Of a stretch of DNA of 35,992 nt, positions 10,140 to 19,659 are shown in pieces. The notes under the pieces are model-generated. The model was not told the DNA's origin and made no database searches. It saw only the letters and a program-made list of their open reading frames with translations. Each line of letters opens with the position of its first letter. Within the stretch, counting starts at the first letter, position 1. This stretch comes from Hofstenia miamia. Lineage: Eukaryota; Xenacoelomorpha; Acoela; Hofsteniidae. Made by a program: the position numbers and the translations under genes. The stretch covers positions 294,962-330,953 of the forward strand of contig CABFPE010000126.1 in the NCBI GenBank assembly GCA_900660155.1, read 5' to 3'.

Positions 10140-12041
10140 TCACTTACAACTACATGATTCAATATCGACATGAGCTTCTGCACAGCTTCGTGAAGGCGAA
10201 AGATCAGAATACAAATTTCTTCCTTCATGTTCTTGGACGTTTGAATTGATTGAGAAAATATCGAGCAATGTTGATCTCAAGTCATACACAGTATAAAGTT
10301 TTTGTTGATTCAACTCCGCCTCAGCAGGAATTTTATGATGAGCAGGCCGGATAATGCTCAAATATGGGAGATGATACATCCTATCTAAGCTAATGAAGTG
10401 AGGATGATCGCCATAGATAACTATTGTAGTGTTGTGAGTGAACTTTTCAAACTCTTGGAGAGTGTTTCTAACTACTGTGTCTATGCTCTCAAGATTTGTC
10501 CCTAGGGCATCATGCATTTCAATTAAATCCATGTACATGAATTTCTGCTTGTCGTAATATGTATGGAAGAAACTTGAAGCATACATTCCTGACAGTTCTG
10601 AAAGTTGTTTTCCATACATACAATGCATTCCAGTACTCCAAGGACCTTTATCAGGCCGTATTGGTTGCCTAAGATCAATGAAATTTTCATCACAAAATAG
10701 CATGTGATGGTGATATACATCAACAAAAAATTCGCGAGGAACTGAATACAGCCAAGTATTATTGGTTGCCATAGGACCCCAGAAGCCCATTTCACAGCTA
10801 GAACTTACATAACCAGTCACGTAACCCGCGTTGCTGAACGTCTTCTGAAATGATGGTTTTGAAAATGATTTTTGTTTCAACAAATACTTAAATGAATACC
10901 CAACAAAAAACGGGGTCCGATTACCACGAGATCGATCAGGAAAATGTTGGTAACGGAGATATGTGTGATAATTCAAATTTAATTTGTCTTTCCACATTTG
11001 AAGTAATTTTAGAGTTTGTGGTAAGTAAATCTCGGCGAATGGCCTTGAAACCCCGTCTATAAATATTACTAACAAATTTTCTTGACTACTTTTTACAGAA
11101 ACTAAGGGAATATCCGATCTTCTAACAGTATTTACATATACTTTCGGAATCTTATTCGTTTCTAAACGAGAAATTACCAGCTCATGTTCCGAAATTTTAG
11201 AAAGATTTCCGTCTAGATTTATTAAGTTCCTTCTAACATTTTCACCAAGAATTCTTATTGATTTACTTAGAGATTTGTTTAGACCCCATTCCGTGATATT
11301 AGGATAGGCTAGAAGAAGTGGTTTATTAGGTAAATTGTTCATCCAAGCTGTTTCAAAGGAATATTTGCACGTGTATAAAAATGGAACACTATGGACAACA
11401 CTTGCTACAATTTGGTGTACTTTCATTAAATCATATCTTATGGGTGCTATGCAATATGATTCACTATGATTGTATCTCACAGTCACAATCGGAGTACGAT
11501 TTGATATCATATGCATTAATGTAAATGCTACTAGAACAATTGCAAGAAATAATTTGGGTCTATGCCTGTATATACGTACGAACGAATATACAAAACAAAA
11601 AAATACCAACAAAGTAGGCATTCCATAACGCAGGCCCATTCTATTGTAGAATAGGTGATTGTTTGGTACTGTATCCATTTCACTTGGACTAAAAGCATAT
11701 GCCAGGAAAGTAAATAAATTGAAGAGAGCAACGCACCTTCTCAAGCACATTGAGTGTCTCGAATGTTTCAGTGGAGTAGTATTTTTACTAATTCTAACAA
11801 AATAACCAACTATGTAATCAGAAATCCAATATCCATAACAGTAAATAAATATATAAACGTAGCTGAGAACTGTAATAATTTCAGAAAGTACCAGTTTCCA
11901 TACTTCTGTTTTCGCCCATATTTCCCATTTATCGCTGGTAATGTTCGCAGGTTGGCAGGCATACTTGTAAGTTACGATGGCGGTAAATGTAAGAAAAATA
12001 ATAGACAAATCCACCAAGTTAATTCCGTTCATGACAACCAT
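10140..12041 (-). CDS. Polytopic membrane protein with C-terminal DUF229 / alkaline-phosphatase-like domain
   Basis: A 633-residue intronless open frame. N-terminal hydrophobic segments lie at about residues 7-25, 52-82, 103-118, 140-157 and 164-180; a long loop follows, then a catalytic-type domain from about 320. Alkaline-phosphatase/sulfatase-fold marks: a metal-ligand block LLVIFIDGVSR (D329), a nucleophile-type block GNRTPFF (T376), an MDLIEMHD block (H510, D511) and IVIYGDHPHF (D545, H546). The probable ligands are thus kept, so an active enzyme is plausible. About ten N-x-S/T sites support an exported domain. DUF229 proteins are animal membrane-anchored members of this superfamily with unknown substrates; in those I know of, a single N-terminal anchor is usual, so several helices are odd. 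Start chosen as the first ATG; Met4 is an alternative. A CCAAT box lies 45 bases upstream and AATAAA 170 bases downstream. Lack of introns allows a retrocopy origin. Family call fairly sure; substrate unknown. Confidence 0.82.
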   Translation of the reverse strand: MVVMNGINLVDLSIIFLTFTAIVTYKYACQPANITSDKWEIWAKTEVWKLVLSEIITVLSYVYIFIYCYGYWISDYIVGYFVRISKNTTPLKHSRHSMCLRRCVALFNLFTFLAYAFSPSEMDTVPNNHLFYNRMGLRYGMPTLLVFFCFVYSFVRIYRHRPKLFLAIVLVAFTLMHMISNRTPIVTVRYNHSESYCIAPIRYDLMKVHQIVASVVHSVPFLYTCKYSFETAWMNNLPNKPLLLAYPNITEWGLNKSLSKSIRILGENVRRNLINLDGNLSKISEHELVISRLETNKIPKVYVNTVRRSDIPLVSVKSSQENLLVIFIDGVSRPFAEIYLPQTLKLLQMWKDKLNLNYHTYLRYQHFPDRSRGNRTPFFVGYSFKYLLKQKSFSKPSFQKTFSNAGYVTGYVSSSCEMGFWGPMATNNTWLYSVPREFFVDVYHHHMLFCDENFIDLRQPIRPDKGPWSTGMHCMYGKQLSELSGMYASSFFHTYYDKQKFMYMDLIEMHDALGTNLESIDTVVRNTLQEFEKFTHNTTIVIYGDHPHFISLDRMYHLPYLSIIRPAHHKIPAEAELNQQKLYTVYDLRSTLLDIFSINSNVQEHEGRNLYSDLSPSRSCAEAHVDIESCSCK

Positions 12042-12085
12042 TTGTGAGGTGATTCATTCAACGAATGCAGAATCAAAGCGTTGTG

Positions 12086-12090
12086 ATTGG
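12086..12090 (-). promoter_or_regulatory. CCAAT box upstream of the DUF229-like gene
   Basis: ATTGG on the plus strand, in context CAGCCAATCAC on the minus strand, 45 bases before the start codon. It matches the NF-Y consensus well. No clear TATA box at a suitable distance was identified. Confidence 0.35.
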
Positions 12091-12723
12091 CTGAGTTAGT
12101 CTATATCATTGAAATTTGAGTTCAGATTAGAGTAACAACACGTGAATAAACAGTAATACGGCACCTTTAACATATTCAAACAATGGTTGTGTAAATAGGA
12201 TGAAAAAGACCTATTCGATATAAATCGATTTTTCGATACAAATAATCGATATGATAGTGCGAGCACATAGTCTTCAAAAAGATCTACCTATAAACTAAAA
12301 ATGTATAACTAAACTAAGAACACAAATAGTTATATCTGTTATATAAAGAAGCCATGAGTTACATGCCTTATTTGAAGGATTTTTTACAACTGTACATTTT
12401 GGAAAAAAAGGTATACCTACTTCAACCAGGTGCGGAACAAATTTAAATCATATGTAAAATAGATCTCAGAAGGCACAATTGATTTGAAAGCAGGTATACA
12501 ATAAACAGTAAGTACACCAAGTACTGACTATAAGAATATTCTGTAACATATTCCAAGTATGCTAAGATCAATACAAATCTTCATGGCCTTTTTACACACT
12601 CAGGAAAGGGAATATTTTTCAATTATATAACTGCACAAATTGGTTACAGCTGCACACTAAAATAAGTGTTGATGAGTTATAAACAAGATGACGGGTATTT
12701 CTACATTTCACTTATCACCAAGG
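12091..12723. other. Noncoding stretch upstream of the DUF229-like gene
   Basis: No gene seen. It probably includes the 5' flank of the minus-strand gene. Confidence 0.4.
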
Positions 12724-12766
12724 ACGTCTGAATTATTTACATAATTTATGTAAATAATTCAGACGT
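12724..12766. repeat. 43-bp perfect palindrome
   Basis: Two 21-base arms, ACGTCTGAATTATTTACATA plus A and the exact reverse complement, are separated by a single T. The similarity continues weakly outward (CAAGG against CAAGC). It could form a cruciform or RNA hairpin. No transposon ends are obvious. Confidence 0.92.
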
Positions 12767-15395
12767 GCTTGTTATCACATACCATAAAAAGTTTTTTTGG
12801 AGCTCCCGGTTTGCAAGCTATCGAAATAATAGTTGTATTATAATCAAGGACAACTAGAATAACAAATGACACTGAAACATAATGCGTAGTGTGAAAAAAA
12901 TAAGAATACTATTAATATATGTTATATGTAAACAATATATCTTCTTAGAATTTCTGCAATACCGAACATTGAAAAATATACCTATAGTTAATTACTAGTT
13001 TTACCAACATAAATATGTTTCAAGATCGTAACCACTGTTATAAAGGTAAACATTTGTAAAGTGAAACGCAAACATTTTCTCATTATGTCTTGTAGAGCAG
13101 CAGAGACCCATGAACCTCACTACATGCATGATATATTCGATGTATATACCCACAATTCGACTAAGAAAAATTCAGAATTGAGGGAAAACAATTATTTTTT
13201 ACATTTTTGTAAAGGTTCGATGCCTAGCTGTCCTTGTTATAATATATTAATGAACTTATAAAAATCATAATTTGTTAGTTGTTTGCGAAAATTATTAAAA
13301 ATTAATTATGGTTTAACTTGTCTTTTTCTTGGTTGATAACAATAAGTCATGTTTCAATGGTTTCGGAAATCATATGAATCCATTCGCTTGAAACTTGATG
13401 CTGTATTAGAAGTTTCTAACTACCCAAGTTTGGTCTAACATGCCGACTTAGAATTAAGTGGATTGGGCCGGATTTAGACCGGGAAATTTTTAGGGTTAGA
13501 GGTATTAAGGCTAGATGGAAAGAGACTTCTAAGGATCACCATACCACAAAAGGAAAGGAATTTTTCTATTGAAATAAGAACACTTAATAGATTAAAAGCC
13601 AGTGTTCTAAACTCCCTCACAGTTTGAATCACGGAGCACAGCATAAGTGTTTGCCAGCCTTAAATATTTACAACTAAAACACTTATTATGCTGGTTCCGT
13701 TTGTTAGGTTGAAATAAAATTAGAAAAGTATGAAACTGAATAATAGATATACCAAATAGACAACCTCCAAGTGAAAAGTTGCGCTTAGTTAAAATCAAAT
13801 TGTCTGTTTTGGTTAGCATTTCAAAAAGCGCAGACTATTCAAGTCCCCAAATAATGTATTTTCAATACTTGTAATATCTTCAAAACTTTACATGTAAGAA
13901 TATATATGCAAATCTATTTATCTATTATGAAACTTCAATGGAGATTATAACTTAAATGAAAGTTTTTTATTATCCCATAAAACAATTTTAAACCCTTCTA
14001 GCTCAAACAATATAACGCTATTTTCTCAATTTGAAGCACCAAATGATAAAGAAGAGTCTTTTATTTTGCTCTTCATTGGCTTGTATTTGGTTAAATCAAA
14101 AACTTTTCAATACGAAATCAACAAATTTTAAAACCTAAGATGGTGAAATTCAAATTAGGGTAGAATTTTTCAATGTTTTAAAAAATGTTGCGGAGTATCG
14201 CAATTCTTTGGTTGCTCACTTTATCAAGATTGAGATGTCCCCACCCTCGCAAAACCTACATCAAAAAAATTTACCTAAGCCATGACTGATGATCAACGAC
14301 ATTTGACAATGTTTTTCACTTGATGCCGTTGAATTGCTATGTTTTATTTTTAAGATATGAGGGCAATTTGTTCATAAAAATTATTTTATATAAGCTCTAA
14401 GGATCTAATAATTTCGCATTCATATTAATAACTCATGGGGTTATATTTCCTTAGTTACATAAATAAATAATGAGCTTACTAATTTGTTAATATATTTGAA
14501 AATAAAAAAATAATTACCAGATTTCTTCTATCAAAGGCAAAATTTTGGGATGCTGCATTTTTAGGTCCTACACAACATGCTGTGCTGTGTACACAACCAA
14601 CGGCAAGCCCGGAGGTAGTTCATTTTTAGTAAAATGGACAATTTCTTAATTGTGAAAATTGATTTTATTTTGTTTTCCAGTAATTTTGTAAATCATATGT
14701 TTGTGTGGTGTGTTTAGAAGGTCTTCAAACAACTATTCTGATTGGTATTAAGAGGCCATTATACATTTAGCTATAAACGGTTTATTTGAAATTCCGTTTA
14801 ATAGAAATTGTACAAAAAATGCCAGGCCTATAGTTGTAAGGGGTTTTTTCACGCAACAGCTGACACGATTGATAGGCACAAAACACAGCACAACAGATTC
14901 ATAAATGTATTCATAAGATATCGACTAAAAAGAGGTTCAAAGATACCAAATTTCTAGACATGCATTTTATACCAAATATTTTTAAATAATAACTAGTGAA
15001 TTGCGAGACTGGGACCAAAAAATTCAAACACGCGAAAGGACAAGGACAAATTTGATTTAATAATTGCTATTATATTGTATTTGCAAATTCATAACATTTG
15101 GTAAGTAAAATACAGTTTGTCAGTATCTGAATTTAGAATTCAATGTATTTAATTTCATTAGTATTGAATAATTTAATCTTATTATCCGGCCTGAAATAAT
15201 GGCCCTAACTCAGACCAGCGGTAACGTGACCTACTTGTCTTTGGTCATACCTGTCCGCTAATTTAGTCTTGGAGTTTATCAAAACTCAAGCTGCGAAAAC
15301 ACGTAACAATTATCATAATTATATTTACTAAAATATGAATGTAAATACACTGTAATTTGCAAATAAAATTTGTTGAGATGTGATGGGCTGAACAT
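12767..15395. other. AT-rich noncoding stretch
   Basis: No supported genes. Open frames at 13061-13261 (plus) and 13607-13819 (minus) show no recognisable motif or composition change. Confidence 0.45.
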
Positions 15396-15750
15396 GGTCA
15401 ACCTGGGTTAAAAAAATTGTTTTAAGACAAAAAAATTTTTTTTTATTTGATTGCTTAAAGCAACTGGAAATGACGTAAAAGCCATTTTGATAAAATAAAA
15501 AATTTTTGGACGTATTTTTTTGATATTCTCATAGTAAATTTTTTCAATATTTTTGGATGCCGCTGAAGGACCTATGGTCCTATGAACTTGAAACATATAC
15601 CATTCGAAAGTTCTAGTCTTGATCTATTTGAATCTGAAAGAAAAAAGGGTGGTCACTACTAAAACTTTTGAGAACTAGCTCTTTAAAGATAGTCAACTTG
15701 CGTAAAAAAATTTTTTGGGACAAAAAAAATTTTTTTGATTTTGTCTTTAA
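15396..15750. repeat. Pair of diverged direct repeats
   Basis: 15396-15452 and 15691-15750 share the order GTCAAC(C/T)TG, GTAAAAAAATT or GTTAAAAAAATT, GACAAAAAAA, a T run and TTTGATT, in the same orientation and 295 bases apart. This may be two units of a tandem repeat or two copies of one element. Confidence 0.55.
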
Positions 15751-15969
15751 TACTAGAACTACCGCAAATTTTTTTAAAAAGAATACCCGAAACCGCTCAA
15801 AATGACCGGTACTGAAATATTCAATTAAAAATATAAAAGCAAATTTAGTTTATGATTGCTTCACACATATTTATTGCAAAATACCCTACATAATTCAAAC
15901 CTATCCAATTTTGACAATCATGGGAGCTACAAAATGGGCAATTATGTTCATCTAAATCAAAGATTGAAT
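15751..15969. other. Noncoding spacer
   Basis: Nothing recognisable. Confidence 0.35.
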
Positions 15970-16058
15970 AGGATCGGATCTCGGATCGGTTCGGATCGAA
16001 TCGGCTACGGATCGGATCGGATCTTCATTTTGAGAAACGCCGGATCTGTTTCGGATCC
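15970..16058. repeat. GGATC/CGGAT-rich degenerate tandem repeat
   Basis: Nine or more GGATC or GATCGG units occur between 15970 and 16024, with further copies at 16041 and 16053, in otherwise AT-rich DNA. A 101-codon open frame across it owes its residue pattern (SDRIG repeats) to the repeat and is not counted as a gene. Confidence 0.8.
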
Positions 16059-16703
16059 AAAAATTTTTAAAACTTGTGTATTTGTACATTTTATAAATTA
16101 CACACATTTTTATATTGAACTTAAGTGTGTTAATAATCTCAATATAATTGAAATTTTGTAATTGAATTCAATTTAAAAATTTCATTGTTCATACAACAGG
16201 TTCCGCCTTATTCCTTCCAACAACTTATAAAATTGATGACGAATACTTCAAATCTGAAAATGCGATTCATGTTGGCCATCACATAATGATAAAATAGGAA
16301 AACAACCAAAAACATCTCTGTAATATGCACGTCAAAGAAAAATCACAGAACACAGAGAAGAGAAAAGAATACCTTAGCTTTTGCAAATACTGCCAAAATG
16401 TAAAAATACTAATATAATCTCCTTTAAATATGCACTTTAAGCAACTTATCATGCCAAGATCAACTTAGTACTCAGAAGATTTGTCATTATTATAATCCCT
16501 AATACAAAAATGTTTATGGAACCATAACGTCGGCATACTATTAATAGGGTATTAATTTATTTAATTTTGCTGTAATATAATTTTTAATCCAATTAAGTAA
16601 AATTCAAAATTTATATTTAAATCTCAAATTATGTTTGAAAAATTAATTTTTCTATCACTGATTTTAATACACTCTACATCAATTTTTTTAATGTCTTGCA
16701 ATG
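16059..16703. other. AT-rich noncoding stretch
   Basis: Nothing recognisable. Confidence 0.4.
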
Positions 16704-17747
16704 TATATATATATATATATATTATATANNNNNNNNNNNNNNNNNNNNNNNNNNNNNNNNNNNNNNNNNNNNNNNNNNNNNNNNNNNNNNNNNNNNNNNN
16801 NNNNNNNNNNNNNNNNNNNNNNNNNNNNNNNNNNNNNNNNNNNNNNNNNNNNNNNNNNNNNNNNNNNNNNNNNNNNNNNNNNNNNNNNNNNNNNNNNNNN
16901 NNNNNNNNNNNNNNNNNNNNNNNNNNNNNNNNNNNNNNNNNNNNNNNNNNNNNNNNNNNNNNNNNNNNNNNNNNNNNNNNNNNNNNNNNNNNNNNNNNNN
17001 NNNNNNNNNNNNNNNNNNNNNNNNNNNNNNNNNNNNNNNNNNNNNNNNNNNNNNNNNNNNNNNNNNNNNNNNNNNNNNNNNNNNNNNNNNNNNNNNNNNN
17101 NNNNNNNNNNNNNNNNNNNNNNNNNNNNNNNNNNNNNNNNNNNNNNNNNNNNNNNNNNNNNNNNNNNNNNNNNNNNNNNNNNNNNNNNNNNNNNNNNNNN
17201 NNNNNNNNNNNNNNNNNNNNNNNNNNNNNNNNNNNNNNNNNNNNNNNNNNNNNNNNNNNNNNNNNNNNNNNNNNNNNNNNNNNNNNNNNNNNNNNNNNNN
17301 NNNNNNNNNNNNNNNNNNNNNNNNNNNNNNNNNNNNNNNNNNNNNNNNNNNNNNNNNNNNNNNNNNNNNNNNNNNNNNNNNNNNNNNNNNNNNNNNNNNN
17401 NNNNNNNNNNNNNNNNNNNNNNNNNNNNNNNNNNNNNNNNNNNNNNNNNNNNNNNNNNNNNNNNNNNNNNNNNNNNNNNNNNNNNNNNNNNNNNNNNNNN
17501 NNNNNNNNNNNNNNNNNNNNNNNNNNNNNNNNNNNNNNNNNNNNNNNNNNNNNNNNNNNNNNNNNNNNNNNNNNNNNNNNNNNNNNNNNNNNNNNNNNNN
17601 NNNNNNNNNNNNNNNNNNNNNNNNNNNNNNNNNNNNNNNNNNNNNNNNNNNNNNNNNNNNNNNNNNNNNNNNNNNNNNNNNNNNNNNNNNNNNNNNNNNN
17701 NNNNNNNNNNNNNNNNNNNNNNNNNNNNATATATATATATATATATA
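16704..17747. other. Assembly gap of 1000 N inside an AT microsatellite
   Basis: Exactly 1000 N (16729-17728) are flanked on both sides by alternating A and T (16704-16728 and 17729-17747). The round number suggests a default gap size. Open frames spanning it are meaningless. Confidence 0.97.
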
Positions 17748-18224
17748 CTGTATGTATCACACAACAATGTGAACCGTCCAAAGGTGCACATTAATTGGTT
17801 TTTTTCGAACAAATTTTGTCAAGTGAGGTATTATGTGAGACACATGAACGGAACCATTGCTGAGGTCTGTAGCGACCCTTGTCGAGAACTATCTAAGATG
17901 ATCCATGCATTGCAAAGCTTCCTGTTTTTAATCACTAAACAGCTTCAAATTGCAGTTTGAAACACTTTATTATGACAAACCTTGACAATAAAAATTACAG
18001 CAAATTGTATAAAAGGACTTTCATTCGGCACTTGAGATGAATGGATTCTACAACATGAAGCACTACTAACTGTCAAACTTAATACCACTATATACTTATA
18101 CATGAAATGTTTTCAGCACATGAAACAAGTGTGGAACAACTATATTTCTTATGGAATATTAATAATAATAAATATTTTATTAAATATTTTGAAATACTTC
18201 AAAACATCTTATTATAAGATGAGA
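17748..18224. other. Noncoding stretch
   Basis: No gene seen. CTTTATT at 17963 reads AATAAAG on the minus strand and may belong to the 3' end of the adjacent minus-strand LINE remnant. Confidence 0.35.
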
Positions 18225-18960
18225 GACATCGATCTGGCAATACATTTTCAAATTTCTGTTTAGATGTTTTCGTGCTCTAACTGGATTTCATCTAAGTCTT
18301 TCTAGAGCATATAGCTGTCGTTCTGGAATAATTCCAGAAAGAAAATGATTTTCATTATTAATAATATCTTAATATAAAGAGTTGCCGATGAATTTGATAA
18401 CATCATGAATTGAAGTAAAATTTGTAATCACCTTAGCCCCAACAGCTTTCCTTTAAAAGCACTCTATTTTGAACAGCTTTCGTATAACTGCAGCAATACG
18501 AAGCTTACTCATTTTAATTGAGTAATAAAGTGAAGAAAGCTCTTTAGTTGAATATCCACATGCTTTGAATCTACGAAGTAGATAGAATATCAGTATTAAA
18601 ACGTTTTAATAGTTTTTCGACATGTTCTTTAAAAGATAGCCTACTTATTAAATGTGACTCCCAAAATGCAACTCTATTTGAAACTCTGTTTAAAAAAACT
18701 GAACACACAGGACTTACCTTCAATTGAATAATCAGTTGTATTGTATTATCAACATTAATTCTGAAATAGCACCAGTGGATATTCTTCATCAATTGCTGTG
18801 AACTGACATCTTTCAGACAGGATATCCACGTACAAGTTAATTATGGCGTATTCAAGTGTGGAATACTTTTGAATTGAGAAAAGATATAATCATGAAGAAT
18901 TCTAGCTTACGCCTTACTTATATCTAGGGACAGAACACAAATGCAATATAAATCAAGCAC
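18225..18960 (-). pseudogene. LINE reverse-transcriptase remnant, internally deleted
   Basis: Minus-strand reading begins near 18.95 kb with VLSLDISKA (the RT block that carries the first catalytic Asp), then INLYVDILSERCQFTAI. It jumps to LSFKEHVEKLLKRF at about 18.6 kb and continues in another frame with LYLLRRFKACGYSTKELSSLYYSI near 18.5 kb, the conserved region past the RT core. Weak C-terminal sequence runs on to about 18.23 kb. The segment with the YADD box and PQGS motif is missing, so an internal deletion removed the catalytic core. Stops and frameshifts confirm it is dead. The order of the blocks makes a LINE origin fairly sure; the family is not known. Confidence 0.7.
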
Positions 18961-19655
18961 ATCAAAAATGCATAATTGTGGTAAATGAGAGTTTGCCATT
19001 AATGTCCAAATATTTGCCAAACATTCGAAATTTCAACATTTTGTACAATTTTGAATTTTGAGTGCACATAATATTGAATAGGTTATTTCGAAATTTTTTG
19101 AAACCAATACACGAAATTCTGTTTTTCATTGATTACGATGGAACTCATAAAAATTTTTTATGTATGTAAAAATAATTTATGCGATATTAGACCTACTTAG
19201 AAGCTAGTAATATCACGTTCTCATTTTGACCAAAATTGTATATACATTTAGTTATGGAATATCTAATAAAGCACATTTTTAGAACTTTTTACGTATAAAT
19301 TTTGTCACACAGACATGATTAAATGTCAACGCTTAACACTATTCTTTTTTGGCAATTGATGTTTTAAGACCTTTTCTAATAGAGAAGCTGGTACATGGCT
19401 TTATGGGTATTTTAGAAGGAGTTATGTCAATTGACATATAAATTGTTAAATAATTAAGTTTGGGGAATATTAGATTAGCTTCATATTGGATTGCAAATCC
19501 AGAATTGGCTAATATGCTTGATAAATTCTTAGAAATTTTGAAAAACATATGACAAAAATGTCCAAATCATTGAAATCAACTTAGTAATGAAATCTAAGAA
19601 TTTGGCTCTAATTTGCAATACGTTTTTGTCAATTTTCCAAACTTTACTAGGGTAG
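18961..19655. other. AT-rich noncoding stretch
   Basis: Nothing recognisable. An open frame at 19339-19548 (minus) has no known motif. Confidence 0.4.
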
Positions 19656-19659
19656 CTTT

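Noticed and set aside
9971..11731. Open frames overlapping the DUF229-like gene on both strands
   Set aside because: Shadows of the 633-codon frame, or short 3'-flank frames, without motifs.
15856..16161. 101-codon plus-strand open frame with SDRIG repeats
   Set aside because: The pattern comes from the GGATC repeat; no start context, homology or codon signal supports a gene.
16624..17960. Five long open frames of about 358-419 codons on both strands
   Set aside because: They run through 1000 N and AT microsatellite sequence, which cannot produce stops; no real coding evidence.
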